The notes beneath the pieces were generated by a model that searched no databases, was not told where the DNA came from, and was given only the letters and a program-made list of their open reading frames with translations. From Aphrophora alni (taxonomy: Eukaryota > Arthropoda > Insecta > Hemiptera > Aphrophoridae), in contig OY740777.1 in the NCBI GenBank assembly GCA_963513935.1, forward strand, positions 16,557,271 through 16,621,270: a stretch of DNA of 64,000 bases, written 5' to 3'. The translations under genes and the position numbers were made by a program. Positions 1 through 12,458 of this stretch are shown here, one piece after another. The first letter of the stretch is position 1, and each line of letters starts with the position of its first letter.

Positions 1-145
1 GACATTGCCTGATTGACCGTGCACGAAGGAATTGTAATACGTATTGTGAAGTAAATGTTCACTACTGAGTAAATTGCACTCTTTCTCTAGTTGCTTGTAA
101 TTAACCCTGAAGGATATTAACGTACAGTGCACGTAGGACCAATGA
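1..145. other. unassigned AT-rich sequence
   Basis: No coding signal, repeat match within the window or structure was seen up to the foldback element that starts at 146. Confidence 0.5.
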
Positions 146-1015
146 TATACAGGGTGTCTAAGAAGTATTAGAACGACGTTATATTTTTTGAACCATTGCA
201 GATAAGCAATAAAACTTAGCTCATTAATACTCTACCTTCAAAACTACCTTTTGAAGCAACTATACTTGGGAACGGTCCGCAGGGAGTCAGAAGAAAATCT
301 TAAATGAGAGCATAGGTCGAGTCTTACATCATATTAAAGGACTCTTCTAGGAGAATACAATGCTGCAAATCTGACCTCAAAGATATTTCCTATGGTGACG
401 ATTTAAAGTTACAATGTTTTGCTTAATTTTCTTTCTTGGTATGAGTTACATAAGTAAATCCCCGACAATCTACGCTGGATGTAAGGAAGAACTTTTCTTG
501 ATGGTGAGTGTATTTTCACCTCCAGTAAAAACAGTCCACCAGGAAGACGGAAATTTATTTAAATGTAAGCATAGACTAACTAGTACATCAAATTAAGGTG
601 CTATTTGAGTAACACCTCGTTGAACATTCCACTGGAGGTGTACAGTCACTCACTATCCAGGAAAAATATTCTTTATATTAGATTGTCGGGGTTATACTTA
701 CGTAACTCATACCAAGAAAGAAAATTAATTAATTTTCATGAAGCTTAACATTGTAACCTTTATATAGCCGCCATTTTATTTATTTAGATCGGATTTACGG
801 GATTGTATTCTACTAGCAGAGACCTTTAATATGATATAAAACTCGACCTATGCTTTCATTTAAGATTTTCTTCTAACTCCTTGCTGGCCGTTCTCATAAG
901 GTGATGTGAAATTGATATTTGCTTCGAAAAGTAGTTTTTAAGGTGTAGTATTGATGAGCTAAGTTTTATTGTTAACCTGCAATGGTGTTTTGATACTTTT
1001 TGAACACCCTGTATA
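146..1015. mobile_element. foldback element A (TA-CAGGGTGT ends)
   Basis: The two halves are imperfect reverse complements. The left end reads TATACAGGGTGT (146-157) and the right end ACACCCTGTATA (1004-1015). Matching internal blocks include AATAAAACTTAGCTCAT near 208 and its complement near 955, and the block CATAGGTCGAG near 311 with its complement near 842. Arms are about 400 bp around a centre near 580. There is no transposase. TA-flanked CAGGGTGT termini fit a non-autonomous Tc1/mariner-like or foldback element; the superfamily is inference. Confidence 0.75.
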
Positions 1016-1029
1016 CACATCTAAGAGGC

Positions 1030-1260
1030 TCATTAGAGCCAAGCTAACGTCAAGAAAGTAGTGATAACTTTGTTCATAAAGCCTGTGTAATAACTGTTTT
1101 AAACAAACGTGCTTTAATGGAAGGGACAACTTGATTTACCACAATTTTACATTTCCTACGAGAAATCAACTTTCCCCCATTTACATTTAGATGATCTGCT
1201 TGTATTGTATATTATAATGGAGCGGGTACGTACAATGATGGCACACATTAACTTATTTAG
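1030..1260 (+). repeat. dispersed repeat R1, copy 1
   Basis: It shares ordered blocks with 2930-3100, 8700-8910 and 44030-44260: a CTGTGTAA(C/T)AACTGTTTTAAA-like block, then ACATTTCCTACRAG, GAGACCAACTTT, and TAGATGATCTGC or its variants. No coding capacity was seen. The class is unknown. Confidence 0.6.
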
Positions 1261-1734
1261 ATTTAATATTGTAACATTTCCATTAGAAACCTCCGTCAAG
1301 CGTTCTGCTCTGCAGCAATAAACATTTACTGGTATCCCTTTTGTTTTCTTTATAAATATTGATTTTACATACTAGTTTGCCCATATTTGGTATGGGACGA
1401 AGCTCTAGAGGCTTCAGTGCTGCCATATAACAGCACATTTGGTAAATTCAAGGTAAGCTACCGTATTTCATGCTCCACACTAGCGCATTCTGTACTTGAG
1501 CTCACAAAACTAGAACAGTTCAACCCACATATTGAAGCATCAAATTATCGTATTCTTCTTAGGTATAAATTCAATGATATTACTCTATATTAATACACAA
1601 TATTATGTTCTCCCTGAGGCACAGTTCTCTTCACAGTGTAAATTAATGTTGTATTATCCATACACAAACTTCCATGCCCTGCAGGTTCAGCTTTCAGAAG
1701 GATTAGATTTCAGTGAAACGTAAATGTAAGCCCC
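1261..1734. other. unassigned sequence
   Basis: Short open frames occur (for example 1387-1593) but none shows a recognisable domain or a convincing coding pattern. Confidence 0.5.
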
Positions 1735-1926
<192 letters not shown>

Positions 1927-2157
1927 TAGTTTCTTTATCCTTTTCAATTCAGAATCCTCGGTCTGCAGTTGATATGTTGGGATAACAAAACGAGATTTTA
2001 TTTTGGTGTTTTTCATGGATTCGCTCGAGATTATAATTAGTATCCTGAAAAAAATAAGTTTGTGTACAAACATGATAACTTCAACTCATGTTTGACCAAG
2101 AGATGCAAAACAACCTGTATAAACAACTACTTATGAAAACTTGCAATTGCTTTTTCA

Positions 2158-2193
<36 letters not shown>

Positions 2194-2266
2194 GGTTAGG
2201 TGGTAGAGAGGACTATACAGTCCTAACCTCGCCCCTAAATAAAGGCAAATCAATTCAATTCAATTC

Positions 2267-2328
<62 letters not shown>
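2158..2328. repeat. two (CT)n tracts flanking a retroelement-like tail
   Basis: CT runs at 2158-2190 and 2273-2328 are separated by about 80 bp. The middle reads like the 3' end of a non-LTR element or SINE: a TCCTAACCTCGCCCCTAAAT block, then AATAAAGG and three AATTC units. The tail call is an inference from its form, not a database match. Confidence 0.75.
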
Positions 2329-2330
<2 letters not shown>

Positions 2331-2929
2331 CCCTTCCCTTTTGGAACTAGGCCGGACGATATAATACGAACAAAATTGTGTAAAATTAGGTCTTCTAAAA
2401 ATTTAGAAATTAGTTAATTCTATTAGAGATAGTAGTCGATGTATTATAAATAGCATTCTTTGCTTAGCTTTAAACTTTGCATAAGAAATATTGTGTAATG
2501 TTTGTGCAAAGTTTCTTGAACCAACAAAAACCTCACATTGTCCATGTGAATAAAAAATAAAATAAACTAAATAAAACAACTCATACAAAAATATACAGAT
2601 AACAGAAGACATCCACATTCTTAAAACAAAAAAATAAATAATACTAATAATAAACAGTGAATATCAAAAATCTAAAAGAACACACTACATTTTGAATACC
2701 CAGTACATAAAGTATAGGGTAGGTTTGGTAGTAGTCTACCAGTTTAGACCTCCGTTTTTCGATTGGATTTCATATTTCCGGTCATGGACACGAGCATAGC
2801 GAGAGTTCGCTCCTTCAGATTGTGTAGCTGTGAGGCCAGCTGGGGCAAAAACACTTACACTTTTTAATACAGCCTTTATATACACTTTTTAGATTTTAAC
2901 CACAGTCAAAAAATTAGTATACGGAAATA
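2329..2929. other. unassigned, A-rich sequence with a GACACGAGC motif
   Basis: There is no gene. GACACGAGCATAGCGAGAG at about 2787-2805 resembles GACACGAGCGAAGCGAGTG at about 42562-42580, so this is probably a small dispersed repeat fragment. Confidence 0.45.
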
Positions 2930-3100
2930 CGAGGTTCAGAAGACCTGTGTAACATCTGTCTTACCAGATGAGACGCCTTAATCAACCAATACAATTTAAC
3001 ATTTCTAAACAAAACACAAGAGACCAACTTTTGGGCGTTATATTTAGAGTATCTGCTTGTATTACATTGAACAATTTGGTTGAGTTAAGCGTCATATCGC
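2930..3100 (+). repeat. dispersed repeat R1, copy 2
   Basis: It carries the same ordered blocks as 1030-1260: CCTGTGTAACA, AATTTAACATTTC, AGAGACCAACTTT and GTATCTGCTTGTATT. Confidence 0.6.
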
Positions 3101-3894
3101 CCAACCAGCTGTTTAACAATCTGGAACAAAATTTTTAACAACACTTTTTAGATTCGCTTCTCTAGAGGATCAATACAAAACATTCCTTAAACCACATAGA
3201 AACAATTACATAATGCAACCTACAAACAATTGTTTTTATCTTCCTCGGATCTGTTGATGATATTGGTTTTTTGTAAACAATGAAAGATTAACATTACTAA
3301 ATTGTATTTAAATAAAATAAACTTAAACTAATTCACGAAATAGAATGCAATAGACACATCAACTTTCTGGGCTTAACAACAACAATAAATTTGCTTTCAA
3401 AATATACGGGAAACGGACCACACCATCCAATCACTCTTCCGACTACAAAATGTCAGCTTGTAAATGTTTTATACATGGCGCAACCTCAGCATATTGATGA
3501 GCAAATCACGAAATAAACACAATAAAACAGAGAGGAATTTGAGACTGAAATAGAGAGAATAATAAAAAGGAAAACTCAATTACAATGGCGTAGAATATTA
3601 CAGATTGTTTGGAAATATTGAAAAAATAAATTGCCAATCAGAAGATGTCATATTAATAGTAAGGAATTTAGCGTTGATACACTTAAAAAAAAATCAGTTA
3701 CAATTATTAGGGTTTTTATCATACACAAAGTGCGACGTTTAGGCGATGGTAGGTGAGTGATTTAGCTGGGGATGTTTTAGAATTTGATTCGAAACAGGGA
3801 GTGTCAGTATGGACCGGGAACTACGCAATTTGACAAGCTCAGTCCAGCCAGCACTGACGAGTGATTACATGTTAAAATTAAAATTTAGTGTTAT
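3101..3894. other. unassigned sequence
   Basis: AT-rich, with no open frame of interest and no repeat recognised within the window. Confidence 0.45.
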
Positions 3895-3954
3895 TCATTA
3901 AACTACATAGATGTTCAATGAGCACTGTGTTGAATGAAATTTATTTATTTCAGA

Positions 3955-3999
3955 TCCCTCCGATGATGGTAACTTGGTTACCGAAATGTAGATCAGGGA
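3955..3999 (+). ncRNA. hammerhead-like ribozyme motif, family 2
   Basis: Helix I is UCCCU (3955-3959) with AGGGA (3995-3999). The core is CCGAUGA, where the consensus is CUGANGA, so position 4 is C. One extra U (3967) precedes helix II, GGUAAC/GUUACC around UUG. GAAA follows, then a 2-bp helix III (AU/AU, loop GUAG) and an AUC cleavage triplet ending at 3994. All stems are complementary; the C at position 4 may lower activity. Confidence 0.65.
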
Positions 4000-4020
4000 A
4001 TTATAATAGCATTTGCCAAA

Positions 4021-4957
4021 TAAATACTGGATGTTTCAGACCACATGGACACTATCTGTAGCGCCTAAACGAAACCAGATAAAAATTTCCTTCCAATTAG
4101 AACCCTCATTTTTTCGACCCCAAAGAATTCAAGTTATTTTTGACGCTCCTCAATGACCTAAAAGGGCACTTTTGGGGGGCAGGGTGGTGTTTTTGGAAAA
4201 TTTTCAAATAGAAACATAGGTCGTGTGATACCTAATTTTAAAGGTCTCTCTTTTCTGAACGTTTTGGAGAAAAAAAAAATTGTTATCTTTTTATTACTGT
4301 ACAGGGTGTGACGAAATAGTTAAAAAAAAGTTTTTAGCGGGAAATCTGACTGCCAGCTCCCTAACAAAGATAGGGCAACCAATTTTTTTTCCTAGTTTTA
4401 CAAGAACACACCCTTTCAATAGATATGTGGTAGTATGGACTTCTATGTAGTTTTAAAATTTTTAATAAATTTCAAAGTTTATTATTTTTTATAGAGCAAA
4501 AAGAAAAAAATTCAAATAGCAACCTAGATTGAAAATTGTAACATTTGAGAGACCTTTTGAAAACAAACATATTTTGTATTGAAAGTTTCGTTCTATCTTG
4601 CACCATTGAATAATTATAAAAAAATGGTGCAAGATAAAAAAAAAAAAAATTCGTCACACCCTGTACAGTAATTAAAAGATAACAATTTTTTGCTCCAAAA
4701 TGTTCAGAAAAGAGAGACCTTTAAAATAAGGTATCACACGACCTATGTTTCTATTTAAAATTTTTTCCAAAAACACCACCCTGCCCCCCAAAAGTGCCCT
4801 TTTAGGTCATTGAGGAGCGTCGAAAATAATTTTCCTGAATTCTTTGGGGTCGAAACAGGGGGGGGGGGGTTCTAATTGGAAGGAAATTTTTATCTGGTTT
4901 CGTTTAGACGCTACAGATAGTGTCCTTGTGGTCTGAAACACCCGGTATTTTATTTTA
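4021..4957. mobile_element. large palindromic foldback element B with nested CAGGGTGTGACGAA palindrome
   Basis: The outer ends are TACTGGATGTTTCAGACCA on the left and the complement of TACCGGGTGTTTCAGACCA on the right. Arms of about 300 bp match closely over their whole length, including GTGATACCTAATTTTAAAGG with its partner, and the GGGGGGCAGGGTGGTG block. Inside, TACAGGGTGTGACGAA (about 4301-4316) pairs with TTCGTCACACCCTGTA (about 4651-4666). A G-run near 4858 marks one arm. No transposase was seen. Confidence 0.8.
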
Positions 4958-5010
4958 GTTTATTTGTATGTGTGTGTGTGACCAAACTTGTGGTAGTTTT
5001 AAATTAAACT

Positions 5011-5865
5011 ACACAACTTATAAACGTTTAATGAGGGATTTGACTCTAAGAAAATAGTGGTCTGCACGTGGCTAGCCTTGGCAAAACGGCTGACTAGACA
5101 TGTTCACTTATTGACGCGATTATTACAATTTAATGCGCAAGGAAAAACCCTTCGATTGACTCATACCAATTTGGTCTAGTGTGCTTTTTTATGGGTGAAG
5201 TGCACGTGGAAAATTAGTAAAGAATAAACTTAACTAAATAGTTATACAAATTGAAGTTATACCTTCGCTCTAATCTGGTCTACACGCTCGGTGTTGCACA
5301 ACTTTTCAAGTGTCTAACCAGATTAGGATTACTGTACAGATGATTTGCTCCTGTAACATGTTATGCGACAACCCGTAATGCCGCTGAGTCAGAAAATATG
5401 CCGCGCCGGGAAATTGAAGGGGCAAACGGTGGTAAAGAAAACATCACACAACTTTGTCACTGACAAAATTTGTATTGTTCTTCAAAATTTTAAGATGTGT
5501 TGAAAATTTTAGTTTTCGTCGTATTACCTCTGTAGAGAAATATGTTATTACTTGGGTAATATTGAATTAATTTATATCAAACAGAAACTTAAATCTGACC
5601 AGATATCTAACATAAATCGTATAATAATTGGAGCAGCGGTTATTGAAGCACGCTTACAAAAAGACAGAAAAACGTTGTGTTTTATGTAGAGCTGATGATT
5701 TTCAACTAAATTTTTTTTATTAAATAAATAAATAAAAAATACAATATTTGACAACACAATTCTAATCCAAATTCAATTATAATTTGAGCATACGTGTGTA
5801 GGTAAACAGGATTTAATTTAATTAATTTTATTTATCGCCATTAAAACTATTTTCATATATTAGTG
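5011..5865. other. unassigned sequence
   Basis: AT-rich, with short unrelated open frames only. No structure was recognised. Confidence 0.45.
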
Positions 5866-5911
5866 TGATTACAACTTACCGTTGTCAATAGTCAGTTGTG
5901 GTATAGATTAA

Positions 5912-5955
5912 AATAACGACGGACGTTTCGGCTATTCAGCCATTATCAAGTTTAT
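5912..5955 (-). ncRNA. hammerhead-like motif, family 3 (variant core)
   Basis: Read on the minus strand: core UUGAUAA, extra U, helix II GGCU/AGCC with loop GAAU, GAAAC, loop, and a GUC triplet. Core positions 3 and 8 are U and A instead of C and G, which still allows the 3-8 pair. Helix I is weak (AAC/GUU). Confidence 0.45.
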
Positions 5956-6134
5956 TATCGGAGAAGCTTCTCCGTTGCCATGGAACACTTAACAAAACAC
6001 TTTCACAAACATTTAAATAAAATTATTCTAAAAAACATACTTAATAAAAATCATGTCTTACTGTCTTGCACTGAACTCAGTACGATATTAATATGTTGTT
6101 GAGTGTTCCATGACAAAGAAGAAGTTTCTCAAAT

Positions 6135-6180
6135 AAAATACATGATAATGACTGAATAGCCGAAACGGGCGTCGTTTTAA
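6135..6180 (+). ncRNA. hammerhead-like motif, family 3 (degenerate core)
   Basis: The core reads AUGAUAA, followed by an extra U, a helix II with one mismatch (GACU/AGCC), GAAAC and a GUC triplet ending at 6173. It is probably an inactive relic of the same repeat as 5912-5955. Confidence 0.4.
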
Positions 6181-8699
6181 AAATTTTATAAAGAGAAGTC
6201 GAGTAGGAGACTCATACTTTAAGGCGGCTTGGGGCTAGGTCACCGGACACCCTAATCCTCTGCGCTTGTGTGAGTGAACTGACCCTTCGTTCAGAAAGTG
6301 GGTGGTTTCCACATTATGCAATGCATGTGTGAACAATCGATTATCAGAAAAGTTTAAGGTCCTATGGATGGTCATTACTACGTCCCCATTTGACCAAAAT
6401 GGATTTTTCATCTGGCGTTAAGTCAAAGACATTGTGTAGGAAAAAATACTACATACACTTCAAAGATTAACAGAAACCGTAGAAGCAATTTCATCTGACA
6501 TGTTCACCAGAGTATGAAACGAGGTCGATTATCGGTTTTATCTCTGTTGGACTGAAAATAGTGTCACATTGAGTTACACTAAGAAGTAAGAAGCTTTATA
6601 CTTTTTAATGTCATATTTGCCTTGTGAGTCAATTTAAACTAAAATTACAACCCAGGAGTTATTATTCGAAAACCCAGTATATTATGTTTTATAAATTGAT
6701 TCTCACTGTATGCAAAGAAATTGTTAAACAATGTCTGAAATAATCAAAACGATAAAATAAAAGATTAGGAAAAATAAGATTGTGAGCAGTATCAAAATAG
6801 TTATAATTAGGAAATATTTACGTATTAACTTTTAAGAATAAATTTAAATAAACAGAGAGAGGTTGGAAGAGCTAGAGGGTTTTAAGGAAGTGATTATTAA
6901 TTTAAAATCACCCGGCAGACTTGTCAAAATTAATAAGCAGAATTGTGGTCGCTTTGACAGCAGCAAAATATAATCAGGTTTCTAATGACGTTATATAAAT
7001 ACTAGCTGTCACTGCGCAGAAAATCTGCGCATCCGTTTTTAGCAACAATGTAAAATAACCTTTGTTGGTTGCAATCAGCTGTTCAAATAATTAGCATAGT
7101 TTTACTTACTGGCATAAGAAGTTTAAGGTTAGTTTAGTAATTGTTACAAATTTTGACATATGCTTGTTGGCTGATTTTTTTCATGACTGGGAAATCGAAA
7201 TAGTATATTTCATCACTAGGACCTAAAGTGAAGCTTTTCTATATAAGCTCAAGGAAAATGAGCGAGGATCGATAAGCTTATTTTGGTCCAAGTGATGAAC
7301 TATATTTTTTGTTATACTGCAAACAATATAAAAATTAAAAAATAAAAAATTACAAAAACTAAAACTTTACAACCGCTTTACCTTCAAAAGTTTGGACAAG
7401 TTTCACAAGTTTGCAGCTATTACAGCTGTTACTTTGTGTTAGTGGTACTTATTTATAAAATCGATAGTAACAGCTGTTTTATCTATTTACAATCGAGAGT
7501 ATCACTTGTTTTTATAGATTCTTCACAATCGTTAATTAATTCGTATAACCGAAATAACAGCTGATGTTTTTAGGTACTAGGACTAAAAAGAACAACTTTA
7601 GCATCTCAATGCATGTATTGAAAACAGCTGTTTTTGAAGCAGTATGACGAAAAAGATTTTCAATATGCTGTTCATCTTCGACCTTGTCGTCGTACATATA
7701 AGAATATGATATTTAATACAGGGCTCATATAGAATCAAATTGAAAATATCAAAAGGGCGGATATTTTAATCTGTCTCTGTTCATATCTCGTGTGTTATTC
7801 AACTTCTAACACGCTAATTTATAATAAATGTACAGTTTTCTATTCTGAATGTAGTGCTACCAACCTCTGCACAACGACTTCAATATAATTTTTTCTTATT
7901 TAAACGAAAAGTCATGTTCTGAACAAAAATTTATTTTAAAACCACAACTATAGATTCCACACACGATATTGACCCTCCCTATATATCGTCTATCTCAGTC
8001 ACAGCTGTGTGAAAATGTTTGCCCTACTTCCAAGATGACAACATACTTTCCTGTCCGTGACAGTCATAATGCATTATGTTTTGTAAGTGCAGATATTCAG
8101 GGATTTAATCTCAGATATACAAAGATTGCATTTGATTGAAAAACACTCGTGTTTCTTGCCAAACTCATCGGTAATGTTCGGAAAAGTACAGTCGGGTTTT
8201 CTTAGAAACGAAAAACCGAATGTTATTGTAATAAAAATAGTCTGGTATAAGTTAATCGTGGCGTCTCATATCTCCGAATCAAAATGTAATGTGTGCCATA
8301 GTTCCGAATATATATATTGAATTTGGAGTTGTGGCACAAATACGGGAAATTATCGAAACTATGACACCAACATTAAAATAATTAGTCGACTGTCTTATAA
8401 CTCCGAATAAGACAGAGGCGTTGGCGACAGTAAGAAGGGAGAGATTGGCGCTCGGCCTATCAGATGAAACACAGCATTCTACTGAACAAAATAATGTAGT
8501 TTTTATAATTATATTTACTATTTATATAATTCGTCAATTTATAAAATAGTATTAGGGGCACTGAAAAGAAAAATGGTTTAGGTGAGGTTAGTTGAACGAT
8601 AACAATATTTCCGACAAGACGTTGAACGTGAACTGGGCAATTTGATGGCTAAACAAGATTTTTTTAGAATTTAGTAAGTGACTCCAATGCTAAATAATG
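6181..8699. other. unassigned sequence with several CAGCTG sites
   Basis: There is no gene. A small perfect hairpin, TGCGCAGA-AAA-TCTGCGCA, lies near 7013-7031. CAGCTG occurs at about six places between 7068 and 8005, often as AACAGCTGTT. A 26-base block near 7780-7806 (ATCTCGTGTGTTATTCAACT core) recurs near 40470-40497, so part of this is a dispersed repeat. Confidence 0.45.
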
Positions 8700-8910
8700 G
8701 AGAGTTATTTATTGATGCCAAGAAAGTAGTGACTCTTACAAGGTCCAAAAACCTGTGTAACAACTGTTTTAAACAAACCTGTCCTACTTGCTAAGACTGT
8801 TTGATCTATAACATTTCCTACAAGTCCCAAGAGACCAACTGTTAGGTGATCTGCATTTTAATACGTTGTATCATGATGGCTCCCACCGACTTGTTAATAC
8901 GACAGTTTTG
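8700..8910 (+). repeat. dispersed repeat R1, copy 3
   Basis: The best-matched partner of copy 1: AAGAAAGTAGTGA, CCTGTGTAACAACTGTTTT, ACATTTCCTACAAG and GAGACCAACTGTTAG occur in the same order. Confidence 0.65.
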
Positions 8911-9610
8911 ATTGTCTCATTGTTTACAGATCGTACTACTTAATCTACGTGTCTTTTTCCAGTTCATTACGAGTCGTTACGGGAAGTCAGTTTGTTTCTG
9001 GACTTTTCCTGCTCCTGATGAACAACATTTCGGTATAGACTTTGTTCAATTGCTCGTCGTGTGAATTTTGTTATGCATTCTCTTTATCAAAGAGCATCAT
9101 GACTGTTATCATCTTAACGTTTAATCGGAAATTGTTGCAAACAATATTGTGTGGTTGATGCCCTGACAAGGAAATTAATTAACCCGTCATCTTTAACACT
9201 CTCGCGTTGCTCTGCAAATTGAACACGTGGCTTCACATTGTCACCGTAAACTTCTTGCTGAAATTTCCGCTGCAACGAAACTGGGCTCCAAAATTTAATC
9301 CGCAAAAGGGTTCACTAATCCCCTCACCAAAAAATGGGCTTCGAGCCCTGCAGGTACCTGACGACCCTGCGTGCGGCGTAATGACTATGGAAGTGACATA
9401 GTTATTCCAGCATGGTCGCCGCCCCTGCCACCCCCTGCAGTCACTGGTTGAACTAGCAAGCGGTAACATCGCGCCAATATTGTGTTAGTGTAGAGTAGTG
9501 ATTTCCAATTTTGTATAGTTTTAAAGTAAATAGCGTTGTTTAATATGTTTAAAGTAATAAGTCAAAGAGGGAAGGAGAACATTGTTAAGGACAGACAAAT
9601 TTGTTTATAG
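8911..9610. other. unassigned sequence
   Basis: Overlapping open frames on both strands occur around 9114-9469 in a GC-richer patch, but none shows a recognisable domain. Confidence 0.4.
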
Positions 9611-10262
9611 TTCTGACGGGACAGATTTGAGAAGAGTTTCAAAATAGAACTAGTTACTAGAACTAGAAGGGCGGCGTCACTAATGCCTTGCGGCTTACCA
9701 CCAACCCCCACTCCAAAGAAATAGTAACTGGGTGCAATCTCACCACTAGCACCCCACTGCCACCACGAAACCATTCCTCAACGCACGCTCCCAGAAACCA
9801 TAGTTTCTGGACAGGCCAAGCATGCTCCCATGGTACTCATGTCGGCAAGATTACTCAAGCCACGTTTGATGAGTCACCGTCGGGTCGCTTACGCAATACC
9901 CTCCCTCACGCACTCACCTACTAAAGCGACGCCCGTTACCTACATACGTAGGATTGGGTGGCCTTCCCCTAGTTTTCTTGGGCCGGCACCGTGAGGTGAG
10001 ATACACGACCCGAGTGTAGATGGCACCCATGTTCACCTATACTCATGTTAGCAAGGTTCCCCAAGCAACGTTGGATGAGTCACCGTCAGGTCGCTTCCGC
10101 GTCCCTTACCTCACATTTATTCCGAAGGCGGCATCCATTACCCACATTCATGGGATAGGGCAGCCAACCCCCGGTTTTAGGGGCCAGTGACGTGAGGTAC
10201 ACCACTGACCCAGAGTTCTGACGGGACATTGAAAAGTGGCGAAAGTTCGGTTAGGTTAGGTT
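9611..10262 (+). repeat. GC-richer block with internal direct duplication, ends in TTAGG units
   Basis: Two imperfect direct copies (about 9833-10016 and 10039-10216, offset about 206) share ACTCATGT, GATGAGTCACCGTC, GGGTCGCTT or GGTCGCTT, and CCGTGAGGTGAGATACAC or variants. The 15-mer AGTTCTGACGGGACA occurs at 9611 and again at 10213, bounding the block. A GGTTAGGTTAGGTTAGG tract follows at about 10250. Class unknown. Confidence 0.6.
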
Positions 10263-11329
10263 AGGTCGATCCAACCACGGGAGTTCTAGGAAGTGCCGGG
10301 ACTCAGTTTCGGCGCGCCTCTGAGGGGCCTTGGAGGCTCGGAGCCTGGTTTCGGTGTCTACCTGATTTTTGGAGCCCAGTTTCGGTGCGCCCGCAATTTC
10401 AAACCCTCACTAATCCATTTCTTCAATTTTATTTCACATGATATTTGATTTTATTAAGATGCTTTATTAGTCATGATTTCGGCAACACGATTGTGTACCT
10501 GTCTCTTTATTTGCTGTTAGAGCTCCAGAAAGTGAGCACGGATGTTGTAATCCTAGTTGGATCTACTAGTATTGGGTTAAATCCCTGGCTTTTATCTTTT
10601 CCTTTCAGGTCTCTCTTCTGTTGTCTTCCGAACCTGACTCTGGGCTCTTCTTTATACTATTTTATTATTTATTTTTTATTATTAGGCCATAATGACCAAA
10701 GGTTTTTCACCTTTTAATAACAAGAAAATAATAATAAGAAAACAAAATAGTTATTTACAGACCGACTTTATCTCGCTTAGTTCTGGGAGTTTCAAGGTCA
10801 CTCATCTTGAATTCGCCCTCCATTGCTATAATCCAAGGCACCCAATCCAGTTATTTAATGTCCACATACCTAATAAATACAATTTTATAAAATGTAATAG
10901 GTAAACAAACATCCCACAACCTAAATTTAGATAGTTTTATGAACAGCCCTTACTTACAACGTAAATGTACTTTTACAATCTTAAAATACTTTAAAGTTTA
11001 AAACTTATTAACCAAAAATGTTGAATTTTTATATTAAAATTGTATGTGAATACAATAGGAAAATGATATAATATACCTGTCTATAAATTGTATTTATATT
11101 CTGAATGGAAATATGCATGAAAGTGAATTGTGTTATAATGCTTGCATTGTAAAATACTATCAGTATTATTTTTTCTTCTTTTTTAACTACAAACAGTCAA
11201 AACAGACCAAACACTATCCCTTTATTTGGTTTTTGTTTAAGTCATATGATAATAGTCAACAGCAGATTAGTGCCTAAGGGACTTCTATATTTACCCCTAG
11301 CATGAAAGCTATAGTAAGTTTTATTTTAA
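10263..11329. other. unassigned sequence
   Basis: A GC-richer segment (10263-10410) with repeated GGTTTCGGTG or CAGTTTCGG(C/T)GCGC phrases is followed by AT-rich sequence. No gene was recognised. Confidence 0.4.
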
Positions 11330-11840
11330 ATCGTACATTTTTATTTGTTTTTTTTAAGTCTTTTTTTCCTTTTAATATATTTTTATCTGTTACCTTTAAA
11401 ATCTTTTTATGTTTTCTTTTAATACATTTTTTATAGTTTTGTTTTAAATATTACTTTGATATTTTCTTTTAATATGTTTTTATTTGTTTTCTTTTAATAC
11501 ATTTTTATTTGTTTTTTTAAAAATATTGTTTTTGTTTTCTTTAATACATTTTTATTTGTTATCTTAAAAATAATTATGTTATTACTTTATTTATTTATTT
11601 TCTTTTAAATATTTTATATTTTGTTTGTTAATACATTTTTATTTCTTTTATTTAAAAATTTTTTAATGATTTCCTTAAATATATTTTTATTTCTATTCTT
11701 TTAAAACATTTTTATATTTTGTTATCTTTAAAATCATAAATTGGTATTAGTGATTATTTCAGTCATAGGATTTTATTTGTGTTATATTTTTTATGTTGTA
11801 AGTTATATTTTTAGTTTTATTTATTCCCTTTTTGTATTAT
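11330..11840. repeat. T-rich degenerate tandem-like tract
   Basis: The phrases TTTTATTTGTT and CTTTTAATACATTTTTA recur irregularly, giving a low-complexity T-rich region. No period is clean enough to call a satellite. Confidence 0.6.
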
Positions 11841-12458
11841 TTACAATAAATAAATAATAATTATTATTTAAAAAAATCGACATAAAAAAAAAGTTTTAAG
11901 TGAATTTAAAACACACACAAAAAACAAAGTACCCATCTACATATATTCATTCTTTTGACTTCAAAGTAAGTATAAAAGGAAAAGAAAATTATGTTATTCG
12001 TTTTGTTTCTTCGAAAGACTTAAAAGAGATTTTAACAAAGGGTTTGCTTGCATCTTTTCAAGTCCTTTAGAATTCATTTATCAGAAAACAGACTTATTTT
12101 GGTTTAAAACTGATTTTCTGAAGTTTTCGCTATAATTATGAATATCAATATTAATGATAATCCTTGTTGCCGATGTTTAGATTTTATTTGTATTACGTCA
12201 CTCCCCGTCTGAATTAGTCTAACGAACTTAAAGTAAAGACGTTAAAAAGTGGAAGAAAGTAAGAAAAATAATTATAATTACAAAACAAGATTTGAGACTT
12301 CCTTACTTAAGAACAAAACAAAAATTGTATTTTCTCAAAATAAACTGTAAGATTTTATTAAAAATTTTGTATCCCATAAGCTTCCTAATAAAATGGGATT
12401 ACTACCCTCCAATTCCAGAATTATTGGCCAAAATATTAATAATAAGACTATAATTATA
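11841..12458. other. unassigned sequence
   Basis: AT-rich, with no feature recognised. Confidence 0.45.

Larger units (their letters stand above)
3895..5010 (+). mobile_element. PLE-like terminal repeat, family 2, split by foldback B
   Basis: The left part (3895-4020) carries a hammerhead-like motif. The right part (about 4958-5010) holds TGTGTGTGTGAC and AAACTTGTGGTAG. At 33671-33937 the equivalent blocks are contiguous (read on the minus strand), which shows that the 937-bp palindrome inserted into this repeat. The motif GAGCACTGTG near 3920 also appears, reverse complemented, near 33950 and 44955. Assignment to PLEs rests on the ribozyme architecture shared with loci that carry PLE protein remnants. 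Confidence 0.6.
5866..6180. mobile_element. PLE-like terminal repeats, family 3, inverted pair
   Basis: Two hammerhead-like motifs face each other: minus strand 5912-5955 and plus strand 6135-6180. Between them are partly complementary blocks such as GGAACACTTAAC and GAGTGTTCCATG. The outer left block ACTTACCGTTGTCAATAGTC matches the complement of sequence near 28605-28625, so family 3 has at least two loci. No coding remnant was seen, so PLE origin is inferred. Confidence 0.5.

Noticed and set aside
7013..7031. TGCGCAGA-AAA-TCTGCGCA hairpin as a terminator or regulatory site
   Set aside because: Short isolated hairpin in a eukaryotic repeat fragment, with no function inferable.
9611..10262. 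LTR retrotransposon suspected from the repeated 15-mer and internal duplication
   Set aside because: No TG...CA termini, primer-binding site, polypurine tract or coding sequence was found.
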